A stretch of 64,000 nt of DNA from Archangium violaceum (GCF_016887565.1 NZ_CP069396.1:4491001-4555000); one strand, 5' to 3'. Counted from the stretch's first letter, positions 1 to 8,836 are shown. Translations and numbers: made by a program. The notes: generated by a model not told the origin, from the letters alone.

Positions 1-203
1 CCATCCAGCGCTTCTGCCGGGAGGCGGCGCGCGCGTGCGGCCTCACCTTCGCCGGCATCGACATCAAGCACCAGGGGGACGACTGGGTGTTCCTGGAGCT
101 CAACAGCTCGCCCATCTACCTGGATGTCGAGCTGAAGCTGGGGCACCCCATCAGCCGCGCGATCGCCCGGTGCGTGGTGGAGGGGGCGAGGCCTCAGAAG
201 TAG
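1..203 (+). CDS. ATP-grasp enzyme, C-terminal end only
   Basis: Only the last 66 codons are in the window, reading from base 3 to a TAG at 201-203; the start lies upstream. The tail carries GIDIKHQGDDW followed by LELNSSP, which matches the end of the ATP-grasp fold (RimK/glutathione-synthetase-like ligases), where the Glu and Asn bind the Mg-ATP metal ions. These enzymes join a carboxylate to an amine or thiol through an acyl phosphate. The substrate cannot be told from this fragment. Its last ten bases overlap the 3' end of the convergent zinc-finger gene. Confidence 0.7.
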   Translation, partial: IQRFCREAARACGLTFAGIDIKHQGDDWVFLELNSSPIYLDVELKLGHPISRAIARCVVEGARPQK

Positions 204-841
204 AGGACGGGGACCTGGGGCTCGGGTGGCTCGTCCGGGACGCCCTCGCGCTTGCGCTGGCAGGCGGCGCAGCACTCCGCCCAGGGTACCAGTTGCAGGC
301 GCTCCAGCAGGATGGCGGTGCCGCAGTCCTCGCACTGTCCGTACGGCGTGGGTGTCATGGCCAGCTTCCTCAGCGCCCCCTGCACACGGGGGAGCAGCAC
401 GGGGTCCTTCTCCTCGCCCGACTCGGCCGCGTCGCGGAGCTGCTCCTGCTGCTCCTCGTCGAGCGACGTCCACACCCAATCGGGGGGCTTCTGGCCCGAC
501 AGCAGATAGTGGAGGACGTGGAGCTGGTGCTCGGCCTCGCGGCGCTGGGCCTCGCGGCGCATGTTCACGAGCGCCGGGTTCTCCATCAACTTCGCCAGCC
601 GCTTCTGGACCTCACCACGCAGTGTGGCGTCCCGGGTCAGGAGGTCGATGTAGGCCGAGGGGGTCAGGCCCTGGGGCTCGCAGATCTGCTGGAGCACGCG
701 CTCGAAGATCGGTTCGATACCGACGGTCGCGGCGGTGGGAATCCACCCGGTGGACGAGGCCAGCGCATCGAGCGTGGAGAGCACTGTCCGGTGGATGTCG
801 GGCCACGGAGGCGGGGGACCTTCTGGGGAACCGTTCGTCAT
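194..841 (-). CDS. DksA/TraR-type C4 zinc-finger protein
   Basis: A 215-residue protein with a helical, charged N-terminal two thirds and a C-terminal zinc finger: C170-x2-C173, then C191-x2-C194, with the family-typical ILLERL-x3-P segment between them. This spacing is that of the DksA/TraR finger, found in proteins that enter the RNA polymerase secondary channel. The N-terminal region is longer than in DksA and does not show an obvious acidic coiled-coil tip, so a role in transcription is inferred, not shown. Start chosen at the first ATG. It converges on the ATP-grasp gene with a ten-base overlap. Confidence 0.7.
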   Translation of the reverse strand: MTNGSPEGPPPPWPDIHRTVLSTLDALASSTGWIPTAATVGIEPIFERVLQQICEPQGLTPSAYIDLLTRDATLRGEVQKRLAKLMENPALVNMRREAQRREAEHQLHVLHYLLSGQKPPDWVWTSLDEEQQEQLRDAAESGEEKDPVLLPRVQGALRKLAMTPTPYGQCEDCGTAILLERLQLVPWAECCAACQRKREGVPDEPPEPQVPVLYF

Positions 842-887
842 GCCTGGAGGTATCTAATCACACGGAAACGGGGTGCACACGCTCCCA

Positions 888-1016
888 CTACGGTTGAGCG
901 GGCGAGGGGAGCGACTCCGGGTGCGGTGGGCCGCGGGCGGCGAACGTGGCGCAGCCGGAGGCCAGCAGGAGCAGGGGCACGAGCCCGGCCGCGAGCGGGG
1001 CGCGGGAAGAGGGCAT
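888..1016 (-). CDS. tiny putative lipoprotein (42 aa)
   Basis: A 42-codon reading frame: Met, Arg at position 5, a hydrophobic stretch (GLVPLLLLASGC) ending in a lipobox with Cys22, then about 20 Pro/Ser-rich residues. The signal is textbook for lipoprotein export, but the mature part would be only 21 residues and there is no strong ribosome-binding site. It lies between two divergent genes. It may be a real small lipoprotein, as is frequent in myxobacteria, or a chance frame. Function unknown. Confidence 0.45.
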   Translation of the reverse strand: MPSSRAPLAAGLVPLLLLASGCATFAARGPPHPESLPSPAQP

Positions 1017-1115
1017 GGCCGCCAACGTACCAAGCGGGGGGCGTGTCGCTTCGCTTGAATCCGAGGTGTGTCCCGGGCCAGATAACAGGGCTCGGTGCCC
1101 CAGGAGGCGATTGCG

Positions 1116-1751
1116 ATGTCCGGTGCTTCGCGGTGGTGGGACAGTGCCAGGGAGTGGGCGGGGAAGTTGCCCGTGGGTCTGGCCGGTGACGTGTCGGTGG
1201 ACGTGGCTCGCAAGCGGCTGCGCTTGTCCCACGCACGGGTGGAGGCCATCACCCGGCGGGTGCTGCGCGACGTGCGTCCGCTGACGCTGGGCGACTGGGC
1301 CCACCTGCCGAAGACCTATGACGTGCGGCTGGCGGTCTCCGGCTGGAAGCTGCGCGTGGAGGTGGCCCTGGAGCGGCTGGAGCTGGTGTCGGGCCGCTAC
1401 CACCTGACGCTCCTCACCCCGGGCCGGGTGGACCTGGAGGAGTCGAAGATGGCCTCGGCGCTGGTGCAGGGCGTGTTGCGCGTGGGCGGAGGCAAGGCCG
1501 CGCTGCGCACCGTGCTCGACCAGGTGATGCCCGAGGGGCTGAGCTGGGACGGACAGCGCTTCCGGGTGTCTGGGGCGCTGCCGAAGGAGGGCGCGGTGTC
1601 GGCGCGGCTCTTCGAGTCCTCCTCGCTCCTGATGAACGCCGAGCACGAGCCGGAAGGCGTGTGGCTGTCGGCCGAGGCCTGGCCCGGGCTGGTCGACCTG
1701 ATGCAGGCCGTGCTCAGCGTGGACCTCCCCCGCAAGCCGCCGGGAACCTGA
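1116..1751 (+). CDS. hypothetical protein (211 aa)
   Basis: Not recognised. The ATG at 1116 is preferred over the upstream GTG at 1095 because AGGAGG (1102-1107) sits eight bases before it. The product is soluble-looking, without signal peptide or membrane segment. A DVSVDVARKRLRLSH segment and a run of beta-strand-like stretches (YDVRLAVSGWKLRVEVALE, RYHLTLLTPG) suggest a beta-rich fold. It is followed by a 100-base gap before the antiporter genes. Confidence 0.65.
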   Translation: MSGASRWWDSAREWAGKLPVGLAGDVSVDVARKRLRLSHARVEAITRRVLRDVRPLTLGDWAHLPKTYDVRLAVSGWKLRVEVALERLELVSGRYHLTLLTPGRVDLEESKMASALVQGVLRVGGGKAALRTVLDQVMPEGLSWDGQRFRVSGALPKEGAVSARLFESSSLLMNAEHEPEGVWLSAEAWPGLVDLMQAVLSVDLPRKPPGT

Positions 1752-1853
1752 CTCTGAGAACCCGGTAATTCCAGGGTCCATGGCCCAGGAGGGGTGACAC
1801 GTCATCCCGGAAGATGGTAAGTGCGAACTTAACGCTTTGCGGGAGGTGACACC

Positions 1854-4016
1854 ATGCACGCCGTCGGACACAACCCCCTGACCCTACTGATCGTGCAATT
1901 CATCGTGATCATTGGGGTTTCCCGGCTGATCGGGCGGGGCGCGCGGTGGCTGGGGCAGCCGCTGGTCATCGCCGAGGTGCTCGCGGGCATCCTGCTGGGG
2001 CCCTCGCTGCTGGGGTGGGTGGCCCCCGGGGCCATGGAGTGGCTGTTCCCGGCCAGCAGCATGTCGGTGCTGAAGATGCTGAGCCAGGTGGGGCTCATCC
2101 TCTTCATGTTCCTCATCGGGCTGGAGCTGGACCCCAAGCTACTCAAGGGCCGGGGGCACGCCTCGGTGGTCATCAGCCACACGAGCATCCTGGTGCCCTT
2201 CGGGTTGGGCGCGGCGGCGGCGCTCTGGTTCTACCCGCGTCTGTCCGAGCCCTCGGTGCCCTTCTCCTCCTTCGTGCTCTTCATGGGCGTGGCGATGAGC
2301 ATCACCGCCTTCCCGGTGCTCGCGCGCATCCTCACCGAGCGGCGGCTGCTGACCTCCAAGGTGGGGGCCATGACCATCACCTGCGCGGCGGTGGACGACG
2401 TGACGGCGTGGTGCCTGCTGGCCTTCGTCGTCTCCATCGTGCGGGCCTCGGACCTGATGCACGCGGGGCTCACCACGCTCTTCGCGATGCTCTACATCGC
2501 CTTCATGCTGGGCGTGGTGCGGCCGTTCCTCTCGCGGCTGGGCGCGCGCGTGGCGAACAAGGAGGGCCTCAACCAGAACGGCGTCGCCCTGACGCTGATG
2601 ATGCTGCTGGCGTCCTCGTGGGCCACGGAGCTCATCGGCATCCACGCCCTCTTCGGCGCCTTCATGATGGGCGCGGTCATCCCCAAGGAGGGCGGGCTGG
2701 CGCAGGCGCTGGCCGAGAAGCTCGAGGACGTGGCGGTGGTGCTGCTGCTGCCCCTCTTCTTCGCCTTCAGCGGTCTGCGCACGGAGATCGGCCTGCTGTC
2801 CACCAGCGACCACTGGCTGATGTGCGGCTTCATCATCCTCCTGGCCTGCGTGGGCAAGTTCGGTGGCAGCGCGGTGGCCGCGCGGCTCACCGGCATGCGC
2901 TGGCGTGAGGCGGGGGCCATCGGCATCCTGATGAACACCCGCGGGTTGATGGAGCTCATCGTCCTCAACCTCGGCCTGGACCTGGGCGTCATCTCTCCCA
3001 CGCTCTTCACCATGATGGTGGTGATGGCGTTGGTGACGACGTTCATGACGACGCCGCTGCTGCGCATCATCTATCCCCCCGAGGAGATGGCTCGGGACCA
3101 GGTGTCGCTCACACCCGTGGCCCCGCTGGCGGAGGCGCCGCCCTTCACCGTGCTGATGTGCGTCTCCCACGAGCAGGCGGGAGCCGGCATGGTCACCCTG
3201 GGGCGTGCGCTCCTGGGTACGCCCTCGCCGTCCTCGCAGCTCTACGCCCTGCACCTCATCCGCCCCACCGAGCGCGCCTCGTTCCACCTGCGCCATGACC
3301 CGGAGAAGGCCAGCGGCAATACCCTGGCCCCGCTGCTGGGCCGCGCGAGCAGCCTGGGCCTGGAGGTGCGGCCGCTGTCGTTCGTGTCGGCCGAGCCCGG
3401 GCTGGACATCTGCCGCACGGCCGAGGCCAAGCAGGCCAGCCTCATCCTGCTGGGCTGGCACAAGCCGCTCTTCAGCCGCACGATGCTGGGCGGCACCGTG
3501 CACGAGGTGATGCAGGAGGCGGGCACGGACGTGGCGGTGCTGGTGGACCGGGGCCTGGAGAACGTGCGCCGGGTGCTGGTGCCTTTCATCGGCAGCTCGC
3601 ATGACCGGGCGGCCCTGGGGCTCGCCCGCCGGCTGCTGCAACACTCCGATGCCGAGGTCACGGTGCTGCACGTCACCCAGCCCGAGGGCCCGCGTGAGCA
3701 CTCGGGCGCTCGCCCCCTGGTCGAGGCGCTCTTCCCGGAGGGGTCCGGGCGGGTGCACTTCAAGGTGGTGGCGCACGACTCGCCCGAGGACGCGGCGCTG
3801 GAGGAGTGCCGGCGCGGGTATGACCTGGTGGTGGCGGGCGTGGGCGCGGAGTGGGGCCTGGAGGACCAGCTCTTCGGCTTGCGCGGTGAGCGGCTCCTCC
3901 GAGACGCTCCCACCTCGCTGCTCATCGTGCGACACTCGGCCTCCTCGCCCGCCGCGGAGGCCACCGCCGCGACGGAGGCGGTTCCCGCGCTGACCGCGGG
4001 CAACGCCGCCTCTTGA
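1854..4016 (+). CDS. CPA2-family cation:proton antiporter with C-terminal universal-stress domains
   Basis: A 720-residue fusion. Residues 1-400 form a membrane domain of about 12 helices of the monovalent cation:proton antiporter-2 family (Kef/NapA-like): an N-terminal VIAEVLAGILLGPSLLGW, and the ion-site pattern CAAVDDVTAW with two adjacent Asp. Residues 425-700 are cytoplasmic and look like two universal-stress-protein domains; the first contains ASLILLGWHK, the second a GVGAEWGLEDQLFG stretch like the nucleotide-binding loop. Likely exchanges Na+ or K+ for H+ in the inner membrane, with the stress domains as a nucleotide-sensing gate (inference). Start supported by GGGAGGTG. A close tandem paralogue follows 51 bases downstream. 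Confidence 0.9.
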   Translation: MHAVGHNPLTLLIVQFIVIIGVSRLIGRGARWLGQPLVIAEVLAGILLGPSLLGWVAPGAMEWLFPASSMSVLKMLSQVGLILFMFLIGLELDPKLLKGRGHASVVISHTSILVPFGLGAAAALWFYPRLSEPSVPFSSFVLFMGVAMSITAFPVLARILTERRLLTSKVGAMTITCAAVDDVTAWCLLAFVVSIVRASDLMHAGLTTLFAMLYIAFMLGVVRPFLSRLGARVANKEGLNQNGVALTLMMLLASSWATELIGIHALFGAFMMGAVIPKEGGLAQALAEKLEDVAVVLLLPLFFAFSGLRTEIGLLSTSDHWLMCGFIILLACVGKFGGSAVAARLTGMRWREAGAIGILMNTRGLMELIVLNLGLDLGVISPTLFTMMVVMALVTTFMTTPLLRIIYPPEEMARDQVSLTPVAPLAEAPPFTVLMCVSHEQAGAGMVTLGRALLGTPSPSSQLYALHLIRPTERASFHLRHDPEKASGNTLAPLLGRASSLGLEVRPLSFVSAEPGLDICRTAEAKQASLILLGWHKPLFSRTMLGGTVHEVMQEAGTDVAVLVDRGLENVRRVLVPFIGSSHDRAALGLARRLLQHSDAEVTVLHVTQPEGPREHSGARPLVEALFPEGSGRVHFKVVAHDSPEDAALEECRRGYDLVVAGVGAEWGLEDQLFGLRGERLLRDAPTSLLIVRHSASSPAAEATAATEAVPALTAGNAAS

Positions 4017-4067
4017 GGCCTCGGGGCGGGCGAGGCGTGAACCCGCTCGCTTCACGGAGGCAGACCG

Positions 4068-6209
4068 ATGGCCGATCTCGCGCACAACCCGCTCAGCCTG
4101 CTCCTCGTGCAGCTCGTGATCATCATCGGTCTGTCCCGGCTCATCGGGCGGGGAGCGCGGTGGCTGGGCCAGCCCCTCGTCATCGCCGAGGTGCTCGCGG
4201 GCATCCTGCTGGGCCCCTCGCTGCTGGGGTGGGTGGCCCCGGAGGTGATGGGCACGCTCTTTCCCGCGAGCAGCATGCCGGTGCTGAAGATGCTGAGCCA
4301 GGTGGGGCTCATCCTCTTCATGTTCCTCATCGGGCTGGAGTTGGAGCCGCGGGTGCTCCGGGGACAGGGCCGGACGTCGGTGCTCATCAGCCACACCAGC
4401 CTCCTGGTGCCCCTGCTGCTCGGGGCGCTGGTGGCGTGGTGGCTCTACCCGCGCCTGTCCGAGCCCTCGGTGCCGCTGCCCTTCTTCGTGCTCTTCGTGG
4501 GGTTGGCCCTGAGCATGACCGCCTTCGCGGTGCTGGCGCGAATCCTCTCGGAGCGCGGCCTGCTGCGCTCCAAGGTGGGACTGCTCGCCCTGACCTGCGC
4601 GGCGGTGGATGACGTGACGGCGTGGTGCCTGCTGGCCTTCCTCGTCTCCCTGGTGCGCGCCTCGGGGCTCGAGCAGGGGGTGTACACCACGCTCTTCGTG
4701 CTGCTCTACATCGGCTTCATGTTGGGAGTGCTGCGGCCCTTCCTTCATCGGCTGGGCGCGCGCGTGGCGAGCAGGGAGGGCCTCAACCAGAACGTGGTGG
4801 CCCTCATCGTGCTGCTGCTGCTGGCCTCCTCGTGGGTGACCGAACGCATTGGCATCCATACCCTCTTCGGCGCCTTCCTCTTCGGGGCCATCATCCCCAA
4901 GGAGGGTGGACTGGCCGAGGCGCTGGTGGAGCGGTTGGAGGACGTGGTGGGGGTGATGCTGCTGCCCGTCTTCTTCGTCTACAGCGGCCTGCGCACCCAC
5001 CTGGAGCTGTTGGGGAGTGGCTCGGACTGGGCCCTGTGCGGCCTCATCCTCCTGGTGGCCAGCGTGGGCAAGTTCGGCGGCAGCGCGGTGGCCGCGAGAC
5101 TCTCGGGCCTGCGCTGGCGCGAGGCGGGGGCCCTCGGCATCCTGATGAATGTGCGCGGGTTGATGGGGCTCATCGTCCTCAACCTCGGCCTGGACCTGGG
5201 GCTCATCTCTCCCAAGCTCTTCACCATGATGGTGGTGATGGCCCTGGTGACCGCCCTCATCGCCTCGCCGCTGCTGCGCTGGGTGTATCCGCCTGGGGAA
5301 CAGGTCCAGGACCGGGTGCCGCTCGCCCCCGTGAGTCCACCGGTGGTTCCCGCGCCCTTCACCGTGTTGATGTGCGTGGGGCAGGGGCAGGTGGGCAGGG
5401 GGATGGCGACCCTGGGGCACGCCCTCATCGGCTCCAGCGCCGAGCCCTCCCAGTTCTACGCCCTGCACCTCGTGGCCCCCAGCGACCACTCCTCCTTCCA
5501 TCCCCGGCGGGAAGAGGACACGTCAGGAGATGCCCTGGCCCCGTTGCTGGGCCGCGCGAGCAGCCTGGGCCTGGAGGTGCGGCCGCTGTCGTTCGTGTCG
5601 GCCGAGCCCGGGTTGGACATCTGCCGCACGGCCGAGGCCAAGCAGGCCAGCCTCATCTTGCTGGGCTGGCACGAGCCGCTCTTCAGCCGCGCGATGCTGG
5701 GCGGCACCGTGCACGAGGTGATGCGGGAGGCGGGCACGGACGTGGCGGTGCTGGTGGACCGGGGCCTGGAGGGCGTGCGCCGGGTGCTGGTGCCCTTCCT
5801 CGACGGCCCGCATGACCGGGCGGCGCTCGCCCTGGCGCGGCGCCTGCTGCGCTCCACGGACGCACAGGTGACGGTGCTGCACGTCACTCCTTCCGCGGGT
5901 GCGCGCGGGCCCACGGCGGCGCGGTCCCGGGTCGAGAAGCTCTTCCCGGGAGCGCCTGGGCGCGTGCACACCCGGGTGGTGGCGCACGGCTCGCCCGAGG
6001 ACGCGGCCCTGGAGGAAGCACGGCGTGGCTATGACCTCGTGGTGATGGGAGTCGGGGCCAGGCACCGCGAGCGCCTCATCCGCGAGGCTCCCACGTCACT
6101 GCTGGTGGTTCACCCCCATTCCCAGGCCAGCGCAGGTGAGGCCGCCGATGTCGCCGACAACGAACCCGATACGGCCCCGGCGCTCCCAGCCGATGGCCCC
6201 TTCCCTTGA
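4068..6209 (+). CDS. CPA2-family cation:proton antiporter with universal-stress domains, tandem paralogue
   Basis: A 713-residue paralogue of the preceding gene, with the same order: antiporter domain (residues 1-400, including CAAVDDVTAW) and two universal-stress domains. RBS CGGAGGC lies just before the ATG. The second stress domain lacks about 11 residues (the EWGLEDQLFGL segment) present in the first copy, which removes most of its nucleotide-loop spacing. A tract around 5536-5800 is almost identical to 3331-3595 while the DNA on both sides is clearly diverged. The two proteins may have different ion preference or affinity. Probably co-transcribed with the neighbours on both sides. Confidence 0.9.
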   Translation: MADLAHNPLSLLLVQLVIIIGLSRLIGRGARWLGQPLVIAEVLAGILLGPSLLGWVAPEVMGTLFPASSMPVLKMLSQVGLILFMFLIGLELEPRVLRGQGRTSVLISHTSLLVPLLLGALVAWWLYPRLSEPSVPLPFFVLFVGLALSMTAFAVLARILSERGLLRSKVGLLALTCAAVDDVTAWCLLAFLVSLVRASGLEQGVYTTLFVLLYIGFMLGVLRPFLHRLGARVASREGLNQNVVALIVLLLLASSWVTERIGIHTLFGAFLFGAIIPKEGGLAEALVERLEDVVGVMLLPVFFVYSGLRTHLELLGSGSDWALCGLILLVASVGKFGGSAVAARLSGLRWREAGALGILMNVRGLMGLIVLNLGLDLGLISPKLFTMMVVMALVTALIASPLLRWVYPPGEQVQDRVPLAPVSPPVVPAPFTVLMCVGQGQVGRGMATLGHALIGSSAEPSQFYALHLVAPSDHSSFHPRREEDTSGDALAPLLGRASSLGLEVRPLSFVSAEPGLDICRTAEAKQASLILLGWHEPLFSRAMLGGTVHEVMREAGTDVAVLVDRGLEGVRRVLVPFLDGPHDRAALALARRLLRSTDAQVTVLHVTPSAGARGPTAARSRVEKLFPGAPGRVHTRVVAHGSPEDAALEEARRGYDLVVMGVGARHRERLIREAPTSLLVVHPHSQASAGEAADVADNEPDTAPALPADGPFP

Positions 6210-6255
6210 ATCACTGTCACCCCCCCTTACGCATCGGAAACGAGACAACGACGTC

Positions 6256-7074
6256 ATGCACCTGGGAGCGACCATCCGACTGCTGCGCGTGGACGCGGGG
6301 CTGAGCCTGCGCGACCTCGCCCGTCGTATCGGCGTGTCCAGCGCCTACCTCAGCCGCGTGGAGAACGGGCTGGACGCGGCCCCCACGCCGGAGCGGCTCG
6401 CCGCCATTGCCCGCGAGCTGGGCGTGCCCCCCACGCTCCTCATGGACGTGGCGCACCGGGTGAGCCCCTTCGTGGCCCACTACCTGGAGCAGGTGCCCGG
6501 CGCGGGCATGCTCTTCCTGGAGATGGCGCGCCGGGGCCTCTCCGGCCCGCAGCTCGCCCGGGTCCGTGAGTTCCTCGACGCGGAGTTTCCCATGCGCGCC
6601 GCCGGGAGTGAGGCTCCGGTGCCGGCACTGGTGCCGCTGCTGGCGCCGGAGCGGATGGTGCTGCGCCTCACCTGCGCCGCACTCGAGGACGCGCTGGATG
6701 TGGCCGCGGGGCGGCTGGTGGGGTCCTGCCCCGGCATGAGTGCCCCCTGGCTGGTGGCGGAGCTGAAGCGGCGTGAGGCGGAGGCCTCCAGCATGGTGGG
6801 CAACGGCGTGGCGGTGCCGCACGCCATCGTCGAGCACGCCGCGCCGGTGGCCGCCGTGGTGACGTTGGCCAAGCCCCTCAAGGCCGAGACGCCGGATGGC
6901 CTGCCCCTGCGGCTGCTGGTGGTGCTCGTGGGAGGAGAGCGCGGACGTGCGCACCTGGTGCGGTTGGCACATGTGGCGCGGTTGGCCAGTCATGGTCTGG
7001 CCGAGCGGCTCGCCGATGAGGAGCAGCCCCAACAATTGCTTTCCCGGCTCACGGAGCTGGAAGCCCTGCGATGA
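6256..7074 (+). CDS. XRE-type HTH fused to a PTS EIIA (Ntr/fructose-type) domain
   Basis: A 272-residue fusion. Residues 4-65 are a Cro/CI helix-turn-helix (LSLRDLARRIGVSSAYLSRVE). Residues 125-272 look like a PtsN-type EIIA domain, with the phospho-acceptor motif GNGVAVPHA placing the active histidine at His189. EIIA(Ntr) proteins are phosphorylated by PTS proteins and in enterobacteria regulate K+ uptake through TrkA and KdpD. Here DNA binding and phospho-sensing are in one chain, directly downstream of two cation antiporters (46-base gap), so it may couple PTS state to expression of these transporters (inference). ATG 6256 is used because the HTH begins right there. Confidence 0.82.
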   Translation: MHLGATIRLLRVDAGLSLRDLARRIGVSSAYLSRVENGLDAAPTPERLAAIARELGVPPTLLMDVAHRVSPFVAHYLEQVPGAGMLFLEMARRGLSGPQLARVREFLDAEFPMRAAGSEAPVPALVPLLAPERMVLRLTCAALEDALDVAAGRLVGSCPGMSAPWLVAELKRREAEASSMVGNGVAVPHAIVEHAAPVAAVVTLAKPLKAETPDGLPLRLLVVLVGGERGRAHLVRLAHVARLASHGLAERLADEEQPQQLLSRLTELEALR

Positions 7075-7092
7075 GTGCGTGGAGGTGAGATC

Positions 7093-7266
7093 ATGATGAA
7101 GACAAGCCATGTGCTGGTGGGAACGCTCTCCTGGGTGCCGCCCCACGTGCTCGCATTGTCCGGAGTGCGCTGGCGGTTGCTCGCGCTCGGCGCCGGGGGA
7201 GGGCTGATGGTGGGCCTGACCGCGTTGGGACTCTGGCTCATCCGCCTCGCCCTCAAGACACGGTAG
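7093..7266 (+). CDS. small membrane protein (57 aa)
   Basis: A 57-codon frame starting ATGATG, preceded by GGAGGTG at 7081-7087, eighteen bases after the fusion regulator stops. It has two hydrophobic stretches, VLVGTLSWVPPHVLALSG and LALGAGGGLMVGLTALGLWL, and a basic end (KTR), fitting a small inner-membrane protein with one or two helices. Likely the last or next-to-last gene of the antiporter operon. Function unknown; a regulatory subunit of the antiporters is only a guess. Confidence 0.6.
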   Translation: MMKTSHVLVGTLSWVPPHVLALSGVRWRLLALGAGGGLMVGLTALGLWLIRLALKTR

Positions 7267-7312
7267 GACGCCATCCGTGATGGATTCGGCGGATTCGACA
7301 AGGACGAGTGCG

Positions 7313-7675
7313 ATGACAATGTTTCTTCGACGCTGGCCGTTGGCTTTCGTGGTGGTGACGGGTCTTCTCTCCGGGTGCGGCCTGCCGGAGGAGGAGGGGC
7401 TCACGGAGCCCGTGGGCTCCACGGAACTGGAGCTCACCAATACCTGTCAAAGCCTCTCCCAGCACTACGCGTTCAAGTGCGCCACGATCCCCGTGTACAG
7501 CTCGGCCACGAGCAGCACCGCGATCGACACCATCTACTGTGGCGGCGCCAACGTGAGCGTGCGCCTGTTGAAGGCGTGTCCCTCGAACGAGCGCTTCTAC
7601 GTGGAGTACTCCCGGTTGTCCGGCCCGTACGAGCCGGGCTGGGTCCACCGGAGCTTCATCGCGACCGTGAACTGA
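7313..7675 (+). CDS. small SH3-like lipoprotein candidate
   Basis: A 120-residue exported protein: signal peptide with lipobox LLSGC, then an acidic linker (PEEEGLTEP) and a compact domain of about 75 residues with three Cys. The domain has the pattern of a short beta barrel ending in EPGWVHRSFIATVN, which resembles the C-terminal strand of bacterial SH3 (SH3b) domains. ATG 7313 is chosen over the upstream ATG at 7277 because the signal peptide starts there and AAGGAC precedes it. Role unknown; possibly cell-wall or surface binding. Confidence 0.65.
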   Translation: MTMFLRRWPLAFVVVTGLLSGCGLPEEEGLTEPVGSTELELTNTCQSLSQHYAFKCATIPVYSSATSSTAIDTIYCGGANVSVRLLKACPSNERFYVEYSRLSGPYEPGWVHRSFIATVN

Positions 7676-7696
7676 GAGGCCGCGAGTGGCGGGCCT

Positions 7697-8836
7697 TCAA
7701 GGAAGCACGGCTTGCGTTGGTACCAGGCTATATGATGCCGAGCCATCGCCGAGCTGGCCTTGGGCGTTGTAGCCCCAACCCCAGACGGTGCCATCGTTGC
7801 GCAGGGCCAACGAGTGGGAATTGCCAGCGGTCAGAGCGGTGACGCTGGACAGGCCGGGCACCTGCACGGGGGTGAGGCGGGTGGTATTTGTTCCATCGCC
7901 GAGCTGGCCTTGGGAGTTGGAGCCCCAGGCCCAGACGGTGCCATCGTTGCGCAGCGCCAGCGAGTGGGCATTGCCAGCGGCCAGCGCGATGATGCCGGAC
8001 AGAGCGGAGACCTGCACGGGGGTGAGGCGGGCGGTGGTGGTCCCATCGCCGAGCTGGCCGGAGGAGTTGGCGCCCCAGGCCCAGACGGTGCCGTCGCTGC
8101 GCAGCGCCAGCGAGTGGGACTCGCCAGCGGCCAGGGCGGTGATGCTGGACAGGCCGGAGAGCTGAATGGGGGTGGGGCGGGCGGTGGTGGTCCCATCGCC
8201 GAGCTGGCCGGAGGCGTTGGAGCCCCAAGCCCAGACGGTGCCGTCGCTGCGCAGTGCCAGCGAGTGGGCATTGCCAGCGGCCAGGGCGGTGATGCTGGAC
8301 AGACCGGACACCTGCACGGGAGGGCGATCGGAGTTGTCGCCCCAGGCCCAGACGGTGCCATCGCCACGCAGCGCCAGCGAGTGTTTTTCACGGGCGGAAA
8401 CCGCCGGCGACGGGCAACGATTGGTGGAGAGGGTGAATTCCCTGGTGGTGGTGAGGCTTTTGCTGTTGGCGACAGTGACGGTGACGGTGATCACAGTTCC
8501 TGCTGGCGAGCAGGGTGGAGGGGTCCATGTGATCTCGCTGTTCGTGCCAGTGCTAGCAGGAGTCCCGAGGGTTCCGGCGCTGCACGTCCACACGAAATCG
8601 AGATGGGGTGTCTCCTCGTCCTGTGCCGTGACGCTGAACGTCACCGTTTCGTGGGCCAGCACGCTGGTGGCGGACTGAGCGCCTTGGATGATGATGGGCG
8701 CGGTTGTGTCACAGCGATCGGGGTTGCGCTGGCAGAATGCCTCCCCCTCCTGCTCGAAATCCGCGCAGCCCGCGAGCCCGATGAGCAGCACCATGGCCAG
8801 TAGGGCCTGGAGGCTCGAATTCTTCTGCGTCCTCAT
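7697..8836 (-). CDS. RCC1-repeat lipoprotein
   Basis: A 379-residue lipoprotein: signal peptide with lipobox LAGC, an Ig-like/PKD-like segment (residues about 45-140), then five RCC1-type repeats, each about 50 residues and built on HSLALR-DGTVWAWG and GQLGDGT. RCC1 repeats fold into a beta propeller; in bacteria they are usually surface or periplasmic binding modules. Start ATG at 8836 has GGGAGGTGG upstream and overlaps the TGA of the gene before it (TGATG), so the two are translationally coupled. Five repeats are fewer than the usual seven blades, so the propeller may be incomplete or closed by the Ig-like part. Confidence 0.85.
   Translation of the reverse strand: MRTQKNSSLQALLAMVLLIGLAGCADFEQEGEAFCQRNPDRCDTTAPIIIQGAQSATSVLAHETVTFSVTAQDEETPHLDFVWTCSAGTLGTPASTGTNSEITWTPPPCSPAGTVITVTVTVANSKSLTTTREFTLSTNRCPSPAVSAREKHSLALRGDGTVWAWGDNSDRPPVQVSGLSSITALAAGNAHSLALRSDGTVWAWGSNASGQLGDGTTTARPTPIQLSGLSSITALAAGESHSLALRSDGTVWAWGANSSGQLGDGTTTARLTPVQVSALSGIIALAAGNAHSLALRNDGTVWAWGSNSQGQLGDGTNTTRLTPVQVPGLSSVTALTAGNSHSLALRNDGTVWGWGYNAQGQLGDGSASYSLVPTQAVLP
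7740..8390 (-). repeat. tandem RCC1-encoding DNA repeats, about 150 bp period
   Basis: The coding DNA itself is a tandem array of about four to five units near 150 bp, for example the recurring CGCCAGCGAGTGGG and GCCCAGACGGTGCC words. Units differ by scattered substitutions and one shorter unit at the upstream end. Such an array can lose or gain blades by recombination. Confidence 0.8.

Noticed and set aside
2139-5501. 1120-codon open frame on the minus strand
   Set aside because: Antisense to both antiporter genes; His/Gln/Arg-rich low-complexity product typical of a shadow frame in high-GC DNA.
7740-8390. Regular repeats, considered as a CRISPR array
   Set aside because: Unit of about 150 bp without short repeat/spacer structure; it encodes RCC1 blades in frame.
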